Position numbers and translations under genes: made by a program. A model generated the notes under the pieces. The model did not search any database, was not told the origin of the DNA, and saw only the letters and a list, made by a program, of their open reading frames with translations. A DNA stretch of 64,000 nt, taken from contig NOKP01000004.1 of NCBI GenBank assembly GCA_002682825.1, positions 741,607 to 805,606 of the forward strand. The letters are read 5' to 3'. Shown here piece after piece: positions 53,549 through 64,000 of this stretch. This DNA comes from Neonectria sp. B-13. Taxonomy: Eukaryota; Ascomycota; Sordariomycetes; Hypocreales; Nectriaceae. How positions within the stretch are numbered: position 1 is the first letter of the stretch; every line of letters begins with the position of its first letter.

Positions 53549-55731
53549 ATGGTCCGATTTCTCGCCCTTGCTACTTGGACATCTTGGCTGGCTTGTGTCT
53601 ATGCCAACCAGCCCAACGTTGGTTGGGGAGTTGGTGTCACTCCAAGCAATGTCTACATTTCCTACGACGATGGAAGCCTCCTCGTTGAATTCCCCCTTAA
53701 TATCAGCCGCATCTCTGCCACCGCCAATTCATTTGCTCTAACCATCTCAACCTCTTCATACCTCTTCAACAGTACCGCAACTAGCTCGGCACCAGCTGTG
53801 GTCTACACGGGGAACATTGATGTTCCCCAGTCGTATGACTCTACATTTACGCAGGATATAGTATTCAGCATCGATGAGCCTCAGCAGGATTTACTCATTT
53901 CTATTGGAATCGACGACGGCACCGACGGTTCAACCTTTGTCACGGTCAATAGCAACGGATTTGTCGTTGCCCGCGATCTCGAGCAACAAGGCAGTTGGGC
54001 TGCCCGCGAGATTGCAGTGTACGATCATGAAGTGAACATTGCCATCACGGAGGAATTCAATAGTTTTGTGCCTGTCGCTGTGGATGAGGCCGACCCGAGA
54101 GACCTAGGTAGGGATCCCGTTATTCACCGCGAGAACGAGCAGAGACCAGAAGACAAAAGCGGCGGCACTGAATCCTCGACTACCACTACTCCTGGCGGCT
54201 ATACCAGCACTTCGACTACCGACAGCCAAACCTCTTCATCAACTAAAGCCCCTGGAGGTGACTCGGTTCCACCCGATGACCATACTTATGTCTCTACTAC
54301 CCTTCCCGGGGACGATCTGGCCCCTCCTGGAGGGTATACTTACACCGGCACTGTTGGCGATGAGGTCACCACCACTGTGCCTGGTGGGTGCGGCCGCGGA
54401 GGAGCTCATACTATCATCATAACCCGCTACCGAACTGTCAGTGTGTGCCCGACGCCATCTGCCTGCACTTCGGACGACAAGCACCACAAGGCTCGACAGG
54501 CTGCAGAGCGAACGGCCTTTATCAGGGGCCATGTCACCTTCGCGGACCGAAATTTGATAATACAGCCTGTCCGGTTCTTGACTTGCTATGCCAGTGCTGA
54601 TATTTACCGTGGCACCGAGAAGATTGAGTCAAGGGGGTCGACCGCCACCACAGACGCCAACGGCCAAGCTATCTTCAGATTCAGTATTGCTGATGGCGAG
54701 AGAGTCGTAGCTAGGACGCTATGGGTTTTCCTCAATACTGAATGGTTTTACATTGGAACCCGGGCTACCTCCCGGGAGACCTTGGCACCGAAGATGGTCA
54801 GGCTAGACTTGGACAGTGCTTCGTGGACTGTCAACGCAGGAGATAACATCGCAGCGGAGGCCTTCTATGACTACTCCGAGTATAACCTGGGTCTCGCGGT
54901 CGCCGATACGTTCACAACTCTGACTGAGTTTCTCCGCACACAAGTTGCCACGGGAGACAAGGAAATGGAGAAAGTCCAGATCTGGTTCCCTGGAGAATCC
55001 TCGCCCACAACTGGTGCATACTTCTCACCTTCTGCTCCGGTCTACATCAACCTTCCAAAAATACACGCCGCCAACCCATCTGTCATGGCGCACGAGTACG
55101 GCCATTGGGTACACTGGCTCGGCCGAAAGGGAGCAGCCCTTTACGGCGGTGGCGCACACTCATTCTGCGGAGACGGACCGGAGAAGAGCTTCGCCACGTC
55201 ATTTGAGGAAGGTTATGCCACGGCCTTCGGAATGCACGCACTCGACGGAACACCACTCATCGACGTGTGGTCTACCTACATGTCTTACACGAACAGACAG
55301 GAGCGACCTGAGAAGGGTTGGTTCCAGAACATCGAGAGCTTTAGCTGTTTCGAAAAGTACATGCTCCGACAGGAGGGCCGCATCGCCGCGGCCTTGTTCG
55401 ACATGGTGGACGGGAAGGTGGACGAGTTCCCTGCGTCTAGCAACGACGTGGGTAGAATTAGTGACGGATTCAAAGTCGAGAACCTAGCGTGGAGATGGAA
55501 CCCGCGGTTCATCTTCTGGCTTCTGATCCAAGAGAATCCCAAGAGTATTGAGGAGTACTGGTAAGTGCCACGGGCAACCGATGATATTGTTTCAAGTCTG
55601 AAACTGACTGATCACGAAAAAATAGGCGCAAATTCCAATCGTACCCTGGCCAGAAGACTGAATGGGAAGACCTAGCTTGGGCTGTCTTCGATTACAACTA
55701 TGCCGACTTCCCCCAACACGCAACTATTTAA
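53549..55731 (+). CDS. Secreted HExxH metalloprotease-like protein
   Basis: Two exons (53549-55560, 55626-55731) give about 705 residues. A signal peptide (MVRFLALATWTSWLACVYA) leads into a beta-rich N-terminal domain of unknown type, then a Ser/Thr/Pro/Gly-rich linker with GGYTYTGT-like repeats (about residues 205-275) that is probably O-glycosylated. A possible RQAAERT processing site follows. The C-terminal part has VMAHEYGHWVHWLGRKG with HExxH at residues 515-519 and EEGYATAFG about 35 residues later, the expected third ligand of a gluzincin-like zinc protease. The last exon adds FQSYPGQKTEWEDLAWAVFD. I cannot name the family; an M36- or M43-type enzyme does not fit obviously. Extracellular proteolysis is the likely role. 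Confidence 0.8.
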
Positions 55732-58700
55732 ATCTAAAGGATGATAGGTCTAGGAAGGAGGGAAACGTTGTTTATTGCGAATGGTGTTGTGAGGTTGTTT
55801 TCATCTCTATGAATGACATATTTGTAGATTTCAGTAGGATAGGGTACATGAGTGATGACCTAGAGCCACAGACAATGATGAACGTCAAAATTAATAACTT
55901 CGATGTTCGCGTTAAGAACACGCAGTCAGGGTAACAGAGTACAAATATGGTGGGTTCGTATCCTTCTCTGGACATTTCCTAGAGATAGAGTAACCTTTTT
56001 GGGATGAATTGGTAAATTTTCCCATGATTGATCTAAGAGAGCCGAATGGTCACTGGGTGGACAAGCCTCTGAGTTACCGTCTGCTGGTGACCTGTCATGA
56101 CCGGGGACTTCGGTGAGTGGGGGCAAGACAATAAAAAAACATCACTCTAATTAGCTGGCACAGACTTGTGGTTTAGCGCCAGCCAGTTGTAAGGACAATG
56201 AGGCTCAGGTAAGATTGTGGATGACTTCACCGCCACGGACCGGCAGCTGAGGTTGTGCGTATTCATCCGAGGCGGAGGCTGATGACGGGAGGTCAATGAG
56301 TGGCCCGTGGGGGATGTGTTTGTCATGAATGGAAGCCTCAAATCGCCGCAGTGATCAAATGGGAACAAAGACGGCGTCAACCCATGCATCACGAGATCTG
56401 GGTCTCTGGGTCCACGCCTCAGGCAGAATAACACCATGCCACCTGGCCAACGTCGCCGCATTCCGTCTCAAGCCACTCGCACGGCAATTTCCTTCTCTAT
56501 CTCTGCAGAACCAACTCAGCAACCAGCAACAGCCCAAGATGCACTCTATGTAGCATCGCATCTCCGCACCGCACCTCTCCGTCCGTGTCCGCGTCCCGGG
56601 ATATTTTAGCCTGGCTGCACTGCGCTGCACGGCACGGCACTGACAGCATATCCGAACGAGTGTGGCGGGCTGGTGTGTGCCACTCCCACTCCTACTTGAC
56701 GCAGACCTACGACGCAGTAGTTTGCTAGTCTGGTCCTCGAGTCGATGGACGATTCCATCACTCCAATCAATCGCGATAATCGGACCCAAGCCTGGCATGG
56801 GAGCTGCAGGGACCAGCATCTGGACCTGTCGTCGCCCCTCCAAGAAACGCCTCGCGCACATATGCGTCTCGTTTTCGGATTCAGAGGTTGATTAACATTG
56901 GTTGGTGTATACGAATACTTGGTTTACTTGCCCATCACTGCCACTTGGGCTGCATCTGGGCTTGAGAAGCAGCGGCAAGAGAAACGACAGGAAGAAAGAC
57001 GACACACAGATACTAACCTCTGACACCAATACCCATCACATAACAGGGGCAACAGCAAGACTCGATCCTTGTGTAAACCGTCGGCCGCCACCCATGCCCT
57101 TGTCTCAAGAGGACTGTACAATACATGTACTACGCTATGTAGGTGCGCATCTTTCTCCTCGTGAACGGACAGAATGCCCTGGTCGTCCGTCCAGTTCCCC
57201 TCTTCCTCAACCGCATCGACCACCTCCATGATCCATCACCCGCGTTAGTTGCCGGTACCTACCTACTTAGTCGCAACTTATACCCATGGCATTGCCATTG
57301 TCATCGTCATCGTCATTCATCACGCGCTGCATCCACACAGGTGTACAGGTGCACACGCATTTTGCTGCTTGGGCTGGCAAGCTGACTTCGCTTGCGCGTT
57401 TCCGGAGCGTGCGAGCGGGGACCGCCGCGTCTGTCCTCCCGACTCCCCCGTCTCCTCCGTCTCTGACAAGGGGGCATTGCTCGTCTGTTGCTGTTTGCTT
57501 CTCCTCATTCCCCTCTCTTCGGCTCTTCCTCCGGGCCCTGCCGTTACCTCTGAGGCTCAGAGCAAATCGTCGGCAGCCAGACAGGGAAGCCCCCGGAGCC
57601 GGAACTAGGGAAACAAGTGTTGGAGGCAAGATAAAACTAGACCGCCATTTCTTCCAATTGGCGGTCTATCATTACACACTCCCATCTCTTCCGAGTCCCC
57701 GACCCAAGATTCCCCCTCCAAAGCCCTCATCGGAACCACCGTCGTTGCGCTTGTTCGCCGGGCAGCACCTCTCACACACATCTTCCTGTTTCCCTCTCAC
57801 GCCCTCGCTCGTTCTGTTATTGACTGGCGACTAAGCTATCTAGCCAGTTGGTTTTGGTTTGATCTCAATTCATCCCATCCGTCTTGAGACCCACACCTGC
57901 ATCCTCCAGCACGCCCTTTGCCTATTTCGGACGACGCCAACTTGTGGCTCTGCATCCCTTGGTACCACTCCTCTCAATCCAATATCATTGGGAGTGCAAC
58001 TCAGCAGGTCACAATAAGGCACCGACCGTAGCCTGCCCCCTTTTTCTCTAAGTGACCTCGGCGACCTCCCAGAGACTTCTAAGGGTTGGATGGGAATAGT
58101 GATTCAGGCACGCACACCCGCTGTCGGTTACCTGGCTGCCACGCCTCTACCACCTGTAGCCAAGCGGGAAAGAAAGCGGGAAAAGTGCGGGGGAGAAAGA
58201 CATTGGCTGACTGAAAGTCTGATCTGAGACTTGCTCTTCGAACTAACGGTGATTTTGTGACGCTACGTCTCTTCTCCTCAGAATATTGTCCGAATTTCCC
58301 ATTGCATCGCCTGCTGGCTTCTTTGTTGGGGGACCAAAGCAAAACCACTGCATCCATCCGTTGCACCTCCACACGCCGTCACTCTCCTCCCGTTCTTGCC
58401 GTCCTTCCCCTCCTTCTCTCTTTCCGATTTAACCCCTTGAACCCTGACGACGGCTACGACAAAACATCGGCTTCTTCTACAACCCCCTCCGAGTCCTCAC
58501 CTTGCTTCAACGACATCACCAATCTTCAAACTCTCCGACTCCATCTGGACTCTCCAAGTGACGCTTTCTTTCGGAACACCGTTTCTACTCTTGGCGGTTT
58601 CCACCATCCCTTTACACACTGTACGCACTACCTTGCACCCGCCTGCCTATCTATACGCCCGACTACTAGTCATACACGCACAACGCGTGCACAACCACGC

Positions 58701-58945
58701 ACAAGACCACTCTTCCAGGGGCTTCAACATCCACCCCGGGTCACAAGGACGACTAGGCACAATCGCGCACAGACATCAATCCCACCCATAACGACAAGGT
58801 GCACCCACGCTCGCATTTATAGCCATCAGCGACTCGCGATTCGCGACACGCCCGTGACGACATTTACGAAAGCTTCACCAAATACTCCTAACCGGCCACC
58901 AACGGTCCCAGGACGCGCGCGTCCACTTCCCCTAGCTGCGTCCTG
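55732..58945. other. Long intergenic region and pyrimidine-rich leader
   Basis: Over 3 kb without a credible gene. From about 57200 the sequence is CT-rich, and the part before 58945 is probably the leader of the mevalonate kinase mRNA. A perfect 10-bp inverted repeat lies at 57638-57668. Open frames at 56355-56861, 57286-57834 and 58257-58946 are Ser/Pro/Thr/Arg-rich and not credible. Confidence 0.5.
57638..57668. promoter_or_regulatory. 10-bp perfect inverted repeat with CCG/CGG arms
   Basis: TAGACCGCCA and TGGCGGTCTA flank an 11-nt spacer. It could form a hairpin or bind a dimeric zinc-cluster protein. It lies about 1.3 kb upstream of the mevalonate kinase start; role unknown. Confidence 0.4.
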
Positions 58946-60523
58946 ATGCCCTCACGAGATCCGGTAATGTCGGACGGCCGCAACGGAGCCAATGGCGCCG
59001 CCAATGGCTCTGGCACCAGCCCCGAACCCTACGTCAATGGCTCTGGCCAGCTGGCCCAGCGCCTGAGAATGGAGCGCAAGATGTCCAGCCCTATGGCGCC
59101 GCCCTTCATGGTCTCGGCACCCGGCAAGGTTATCGTCTTTGGCGAGCACTCCGTTGTCCATGGCAAGGTACGACATTGCAATCCCTCTGGCTTCCTGTCC
59201 TCTTCTCCTCCTTGTTGCTGACTTGCAATTGACTCATAGCCTGCCATTGCCGCCGCTATTTCCCTTCGATCCTACCTCCACGTCACCACCCTGTCCAAGT
59301 CGAAACGCACCGTCTCACTCCGATTCCCGGACATCGACCTCGTCCACTCTTGGAACATCGACGACCTGCCATGGGAGGCCTTCCAGCAGCCCTCCAAGAA
59401 GAAGTCATATTACTCCCTCGTCACCGAGCTCGACCCGGACCTGGTCAATGCCATTCAGCCTCATATTGCCGTTGTCTCCGCCGACCGCCCAGATGAGATC
59501 CGTAGGGTCCATCGTAACTCTGCATCCGCCTTTCTATACCTCTTCCTATCACTAGGATGGCCCTCGTTCCCCGGATGCGACTATGCCCTTCGATCTACTA
59601 TACCTATTGGAGCTGGCCTGGGCAGCAGCGCATCCATATCCGTTTGTCTCTCTTCCGCCCTGTTACTCCAGCTGCGCACTCTATCAGGCCCACACCCCGA
59701 CCAGCCCCCAGATGAGGCCCGTCTCCAAGTGGAGAGGATCAACCGATGGGCCTTCGTCTCTGAGATGTGCATCCACGGCAACCCCTCAGGAGTAGACAAC
59801 ACTGTCGCAACGCAGGGTAAGGCTGTGGTGTTCCAGCGTACCGACTACTCCAAGCCCCCATCTGTGCGCCCGCTCTGGGATTTCCCTGAGCTGCCCCTTC
59901 TGCTGGTGGACACAAGGCAGGCCAAGTCCACTTTGCACGAGGTTGCCAAGGTGGCAAAGCTCAAAGAACAACACCCCAAACTTGTCGGGACAATCCTGGA
60001 AGCCATGGACAAGGTCACTGTGGCAGCAGCAAATGTGATCGAGGACGATGAGTTCGATAACGAAGAGGAGGAGTCTCTTCAGAAGCTTGGCGAGTTGATG
60101 ACCATCAATCACGGCCTTCTTGTGTCTCTGGGCGTCTCCCACCCTAGGCTGGAGCGTGTGCGCGAGCTTGTCGATCACGAGGGCTTGGGCTGGACCAAGC
60201 TCACCGGCGCGGGAGGTGGTGGATGTTCCATCACGCTCCTCCGACCGGATTCCCCACGAGAAAAGCTTGAGAAGCTTGAGCGGCAGCTTGAAGCCGAGAA
60301 CTATGTCCGTTTCGAGACGACTCTTGGTGGCGACGGAGTTGGTGTGCTCTGGCCCGCCGTCCTCAAGAACGGAACGGTTGAGGATGATGAAGGTGGCATG
60401 GAGATCGACTTGGAAAAGTTCCTTAACGCTGATGGCAATGAGGGCGTCGAGAAGCTGGTTGGAGTGCACGGGGATGGAGGCGAGAGAGAAGGATGGAAGT
60501 TTTGGCGTGTCGAGAGCCGGTAG
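58946..60523 (+). CDS. ERG12: Mevalonate kinase
   Basis: Two exons (58946-59167, 59240-60523), one 72 bp intron with phase 0, about 501 residues. It converts mevalonate and ATP to 5-phosphomevalonate in the sterol/isoprenoid pathway. GHMP-kinase motifs: VSAPGKVIVFGEHSVVHGK just before the intron, PAIAAAIS after it, TIPIGAGLGSSASISV (ATP-binding glycine-rich motif), HGNPSGVDNTVAT and KLTGAGGGGCSITLL. Longer than the yeast enzyme because of a Gly/Asn/Ser-rich N-terminus and an acidic insertion (IEDDEFDNEEEES). Two in-frame ATGs (58946, 58967) exist; the second has a purine at -3 and may be used, giving 494 residues. Convergent with farnesyltransferase alpha. Confidence 0.95.
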
Positions 60524-61218
60524 CAGCTGACAGCGCCACCATGACATACCCTCAGCTCAGCACCTCCCCTCAGCTGCAGTGTAACGACGTTGCATCCACT
60601 GAGGATTCCACCAACTGTACTATATGGCTGCCAGCCAAGTGACGTCACATGATGAACCATGAGGGAAAATATAAGCGAACCGGGTGTGGGAGCGACGCCA
60701 CTTGGCTTGGGGAGATGGTTTCCCTTTGGGATTATTTACATGATTATAATCTAGTAATGCGATTTGTTCTCATTCTTTGCTATTGAAGATACAACCTTGG
60801 ATATGGACACCGAGTGACAATTCAAAGGGACAAGTCAATGATGCCTCATCGTGTTTATTTCCTTGAGTCTTTATTTAGTAAGGCGATTTGGACTTAGGCT
60901 GAAGAGTTTCTGAGATGCCTTTCCTAAGAACTTAATGTCGAACAGGTCTATGTATGCAGGGTCCCGCAGGTTCTGGTGTGATTATGAGTCTGTTGGTAGT
61001 GGAAAGACAACACCACTATAGAGACATACCTAGACTACGCAAGCCATAAGGCTTGTCCTCCACCGAGATTTGTACTTTTAACTCGGCATTTATCCACGGC
61101 GGTCAACCCTCATCAGGACATTGAAACAAGAAGATGTCAACTGAGGTATTGCTATCATCATTCCTATGCCCACGCCTATTCATTGACTCATTTCCTTACA
61201 CCATTAAGGCACGGTCAT
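60524..61218. other. Convergent intergenic region
   Basis: Between the 3' ends of mevalonate kinase and farnesyltransferase alpha. AT-rich; no gene seen. Confidence 0.5.
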
Positions 61219-62923
61219 CTAGGCGGACGCAGCAACTCCTTGAAGCAGCGTCACCCGATACTTCCAGTATCCCTCGCGCACTGGATCCCACTTCTCGCTC
61301 AATCTACTCAAGCACAGCGCTGCCTTCTCCGTGTCGCCCTTTTCGTGGTACACCTTGGCCAGAAGATCGAGTGCGTGCGAGCTGCGCACCTCCTCGTCCT
61401 CTTCACCTAGCGCGCTGACGTACTGTTCGGCAAAGTCCTGGACGGTGGTTAGCTTGCGGCCGCTCTTGGCCAGCACACCGAGGAGGTAGTTCCACGGAGA
61501 CTGGTTCTGAGGGGCGAGTGCGATTTTCTCCTGGGCATAGGCGATTTCGCGGTCGACGGTGGCTTCGGGGACCTTGGGATCGTGCTCGGTTGGGATAGAG
61601 CCTGCGGTCGAGGCTGTCGGGTCGGAGAAGACGAGGTAGAAGCGGTGCGACCAGGCCGAGTTGTTGCGGACGTCGTCTTCGATGAGGTTCTGCGTGGAGC
61701 CAAGCTCGCTGGCGGTCCACATGGATAGCTTGCCGACGAGGTACTGGCGGTAGGACCACACATGGTAATTCTTTGCGTCTTCATCGAGCATCTTGGTGAT
61801 GAAGGCCGTCTCGGAGCGGCCGAGAGCGCGGATGGTAGCCGTGTCCTCCTCGATTTCCGGGTAGTAGTAGTCGATGAGGAGCTGGCGGTGGTTCCAGATC
61901 TGGTAGTTCTTGAGGTTGGAGAGGGCGACTTGATTGAGCCAGGTGATCTCGTCCGGGATTGACAGCTTCAGCACGGATATGATCTTGAACCGGTAGAGCC
62001 AGACGGTGTAGTGGGCGGGGTTCATAGAGATGACATGCTCAGTGAGGTGAAGACACCGGGGCGAGCACTCGTCTGCGGCCATGACGGCGCGCAGGTACGA
62101 AACAGCTACTCTGGCGTCAGTTTGCTAAGCTACAAAGGAGTTTCATATTTCTGTTCACGATCTCTTCTCTTGCGAAGAGTCCAGAACCAAGGCGGACATA
62201 CCCTCGGCATAGTCATCAGGATACGCAATCTGGGCGAGGGCGCCCTCGGGTTCGTCCTGCGGGATGGGAAGCACATCGTCCCACTCCGGGTCCTTGGCCA
62301 GCGTCCCCGTAGTCTGCCCGTAGAGATCCCTCTTCAGCGCTGCCATGGTTTGCCTCCGCTTCTTCTCCTCCTGAATATCCTCGCTTGAGACCTCGACGCC
62401 CTGCTTCCTGTCCCTCCTGCTGAGGAACTGGCGGTGCTGGATCTGCAGCGCGGTGAGGCGGGCGTGCTTGAGGGTGCGCTGCTCAAGTTCGTCGGGCGAG
62501 TAGGTGCCGATGTCGCGGCCGGAGCGGTCGTTGCCCCAGCTGTAGTTGCGCGCGAGGCGGCGGATCGGGAGCCCTTCCTTGGTGACGTGCTTCCAGAACT
62601 CGCGCTCGGCCTTGTTGGAGAGCGGCACGCGGCGGTCGGCGACGGGGAGGATGAGGTGCGTGTGCGTGTAGGACTTCTTCTCGGCGGGGGTCAAGCTGGC
62701 GAGGCCAACGTCCTGCCGGCGTTTCTCGCTCGGGTTGGTCCGGAAGAAGCGTTCCTGGGAGCGTTGGCTGACGGTCTGCGGCGCCAGCGGTTCTGATGCA
62801 GCTTGGGACAGAGCAAGGTCAGCGACGGAGATGCTTTGCCTCAGCCAGCGAGTAGAGAAGGTGAAGCATACCTTTGGGCTCGGGGTTCGGGGCCTTGGAG
62901 CTGCCTTTTGACTTGGGTGGCAT
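61219..62923 (-). CDS. RAM2: Protein farnesyltransferase/geranylgeranyltransferase I alpha subunit, N-terminally extended
   Basis: Three exons (62872-62923, 62202-62801, 61219-62105) with introns of 70 and 96 bp encode about 512 residues. The C-terminal 320 residues are the classic alpha subunit: PEWDDVLPIPQDEPEGALAQ, then AEAVSYLRAVMAADE across the second splice site, and PPTA repeats with YTVWLYR, YQIWNHRQ, YHVWSYRQ and SAWSHRFY. It pairs with a beta subunit to prenylate CAAX proteins such as Ras in the cytosol. About 165 extra residues precede that, with NPSEKRRQDVGLASLTPAE, a basic/aromatic helical stretch (FWKHVTKEGLPIRRLARNYS) and EEKKRRQTMAALKRDLYG. The extension lies in one uninterrupted exon with the PPTA start, so a fusion or an unusual fungal variant is likely rather than a missed stop. 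Start MPPKSKGSSK. Confidence 0.9.
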
Positions 62924-63603
62924 GGCTGCAAGCTTGGGTAGAGGTGGGAGTTGGAGACGGAGTTGGTGATGGTGGGGTTGGTCGGCTGCTCCGTTCCAGA
63001 ACGTGGATGGGTTGTTTGGTCATGCCCCGCCAAAACCTCGACGCCATTTGCTATTGTTCGGCGATGCCAGGACCAGGTCGCGAAAAGAACAATAGTAACG
63101 AGAGTTATGCCACAAATACACTGCAGTTACCACACGACCTGAATGGAGACTCGCAGGTCAGCCCGACTCGTTCTGAGTTGTGACGCAAGGGACTTGGACA
63201 ATAGGTAGAGCATCGTGGAGGCGTTACGAAGTACTGTACTCTCTCCACCAACACATCTCTGGGATACATCGTGGCTTCGGAAACCCCGTTATTTGTCTTT
63301 CATTAATCATCATCTATCGGTTGCTTTTGCCCTTTTGTTTCCCGATCCTACCAGAATTTACCCGCACGTTTTGTTGTAACCTTCCAGCCCCTGTTAAATT
63401 TATGTATCTTCCTCCCAGCTGGCTCTCGAAGGATCAACCTCGACAGAGCGTGTTGGTTTGTTCCGAATCTTCCTAGACCACGCGCGGCCCCATTTTTACC
63501 TTCCAAACGGGTATTGCGTCGTCGTCGTCGTCGTCGTTCTAGTAGTGGTGAGAGTAGTGGGAGTAGTGGGAGTGATGGTGAATGCCGTCCCTTGCTCAAT
63601 GCT
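62924..63603. other. Intergenic region
   Basis: Farnesyltransferase alpha promoter and 3' flank of the last gene. Contains a (GTC)6 run at 63518-63535 in the 3' flank of the last gene. Confidence 0.5.
63518..63535 (+). repeat. GTC trinucleotide repeat
   Basis: Six perfect GTC units in the 3' flank of the last gene; simple repeat. Confidence 0.85.
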
Positions 63604-64000
63604 CTACAAGGCGCGGAAGTTTTGCGACATGATCAGCCACCGCATAAGTCCTCTAGGCGGGTTTCCTGCCATCGACTCCCAGTTTGGCACCAGCACAAAC
63701 GTCTCGTTGAACATCTTCTGCAGTGCCTCCCTGCCCCTTCCAAACTGCACCTTGCCCATGATGGTGACGGCGATGCTCATCTTCTTGCCGTTCTTCTCCA
63801 CTCTGGTGTTGTTTTGAACGTTCTCTGGGGCACCATATTGGAACGACGGGTTCACCACGTGCGCATCAAACGACTCGATCTCGTAGTGGGCTCCGGGGCC
63901 CTGGGCCTCGAGGAGCTGCGAATAATCGGCGGGGGTTGCAACGACGGCGCCGTTGATGGAGATGTCGGCGGGTATCGCATAGCGCGGGGAGGAGTTGATG
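63604..64000 (-). CDS. NTF2-like protein, possibly mRNA export factor Mtr2, 5' end missing
   Basis: The frame runs from beyond the window edge to a stop at 63604; about 131 residues are visible. The visible part reads ISINGAVVATPADYSQLL, then YEIESFDAHVVNPSFQYG, SIAVTIMGKVQFG, MFNETFVLVPNWESMAG and WLIMSQNFRAL at the end. The SFDAHVVNP, GKVQFG, FNETFVLVPN and SQNFR(A/V) blocks are those of an NTF2-like fold with the strand order of a nuclear export adaptor. Fungal Mtr2, partner of Mex67, is the best guess, but other NTF2-like proteins are possible. An upstream part and any introns are outside the window. Confidence 0.6.
   Translation of the reverse strand, partial: INSSPRYAIPADISINGAVVATPADYSQLLEAQGPGAHYEIESFDAHVVNPSFQYGAPENVQNNTRVEKNGKKMSIAVTIMGKVQFGRGREALQKMFNETFVLVPNWESMAGNPPRGLMRWLIMSQNFRAL

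Noticed and set aside
58257..58946. 229-codon frame before mevalonate kinase
   Set aside because: Thr/Arg/Pro-rich translation of a CT-rich leader; no exon signals or domain.
1..64000. tRNA, rRNA or CRISPR elements
   Set aside because: No B-box-like GGTTCGANTCC with matching stem, no rRNA blocks and no regularly spaced repeats found by reading; a covariance-model scan would be the decisive test.

Overview
The window looks like nuclear DNA from a filamentous ascomycete (Pezizomycotina, most like Sordariomycetes). Genes are intron-bearing, with GT..AG introns of about 50-160 bp that usually carry a CTAAC/CTGAC-type branch site shortly before the acceptor. Intergenic DNA is moderate in length. 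Gene content is typical of mould genomes: Zn2Cys6 regulators, a GH3 glucosidase, an MFS sugar transporter, a PTH11/SAT4-type rhodopsin-domain protein and nitronate monooxygenase. Housekeeping genes (PARP, ribosomal eL38, mevalonate kinase, farnesyltransferase alpha) are interspersed with accessory genes. Exon joins were read by eye from splice signals and frame continuity. The species cannot be named from this.

Layout. 0-13 kb: the 3' part of a very large uncharacterised protein, an F-box protein, a small secreted cysteine-rich protein and a BRCT-WGR-PARP poly(ADP-ribose) polymerase. 13.6-30.2 kb: the most coherent accessory block. It holds a double-zinc-cluster regulator, a 3.4 kb intergenic stretch with an assembly gap, a secreted GH3 beta-glucosidase, a sulfatase lacking a signal peptide, a second double-zinc-cluster regulator and a divergent MFS sugar transporter. 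31-38.2 kb: a PTH11-like receptor, an 84-residue membrane protein and a divergent pair of related multi-pass membrane proteins of unknown function. 39-46.4 kb: a mitochondrial-type small protein, a DHCR24-like flavoprotein, a RING-like protein, a degenerate DEDDh-nuclease-like protein and a nitronate monooxygenase. 47-56 kb: an acidic unknown protein, a 93-residue membrane protein, ribosomal protein eL38, a dimeric alpha/beta-barrel protein and a secreted HExxH metalloprotease-like protein. 58.9-64 kb: mevalonate kinase convergent with farnesyltransferase alpha, then the 3' end of an NTF2-like gene.

How genes may work together. The 19-30 kb block could be a small regulated glycan-use locus: an extracellular glycosidase, a desulfating enzyme, an uptake transporter and a zinc-cluster regulator, with a related regulator next door. 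CGG/CCG inverted repeats, the kind of site zinc-cluster dimers bind, lie about 240 bp upstream of both the GH3 and sulfatase starts. This is inference from gene order and promoter reading. Mevalonate kinase and farnesyltransferase alpha belong to successive parts of isoprenoid metabolism, but their adjacency may be chance.

Several genes need splicing to be read correctly. Two stopless introns of 3n length sit inside apparently open frames, one intron is GC..AG, and the F-box gene has a 3' intron that replaces three terminal residues with an acidic tail. The best candidates for undescribed biology are the divergent membrane-protein pair, the double-zinc-cluster/GH3/sulfatase/transporter block and the long N-terminal extension on farnesyltransferase alpha. 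No tRNA, rRNA, CRISPR array, intact transposon or secondary-metabolite core gene was recognised.
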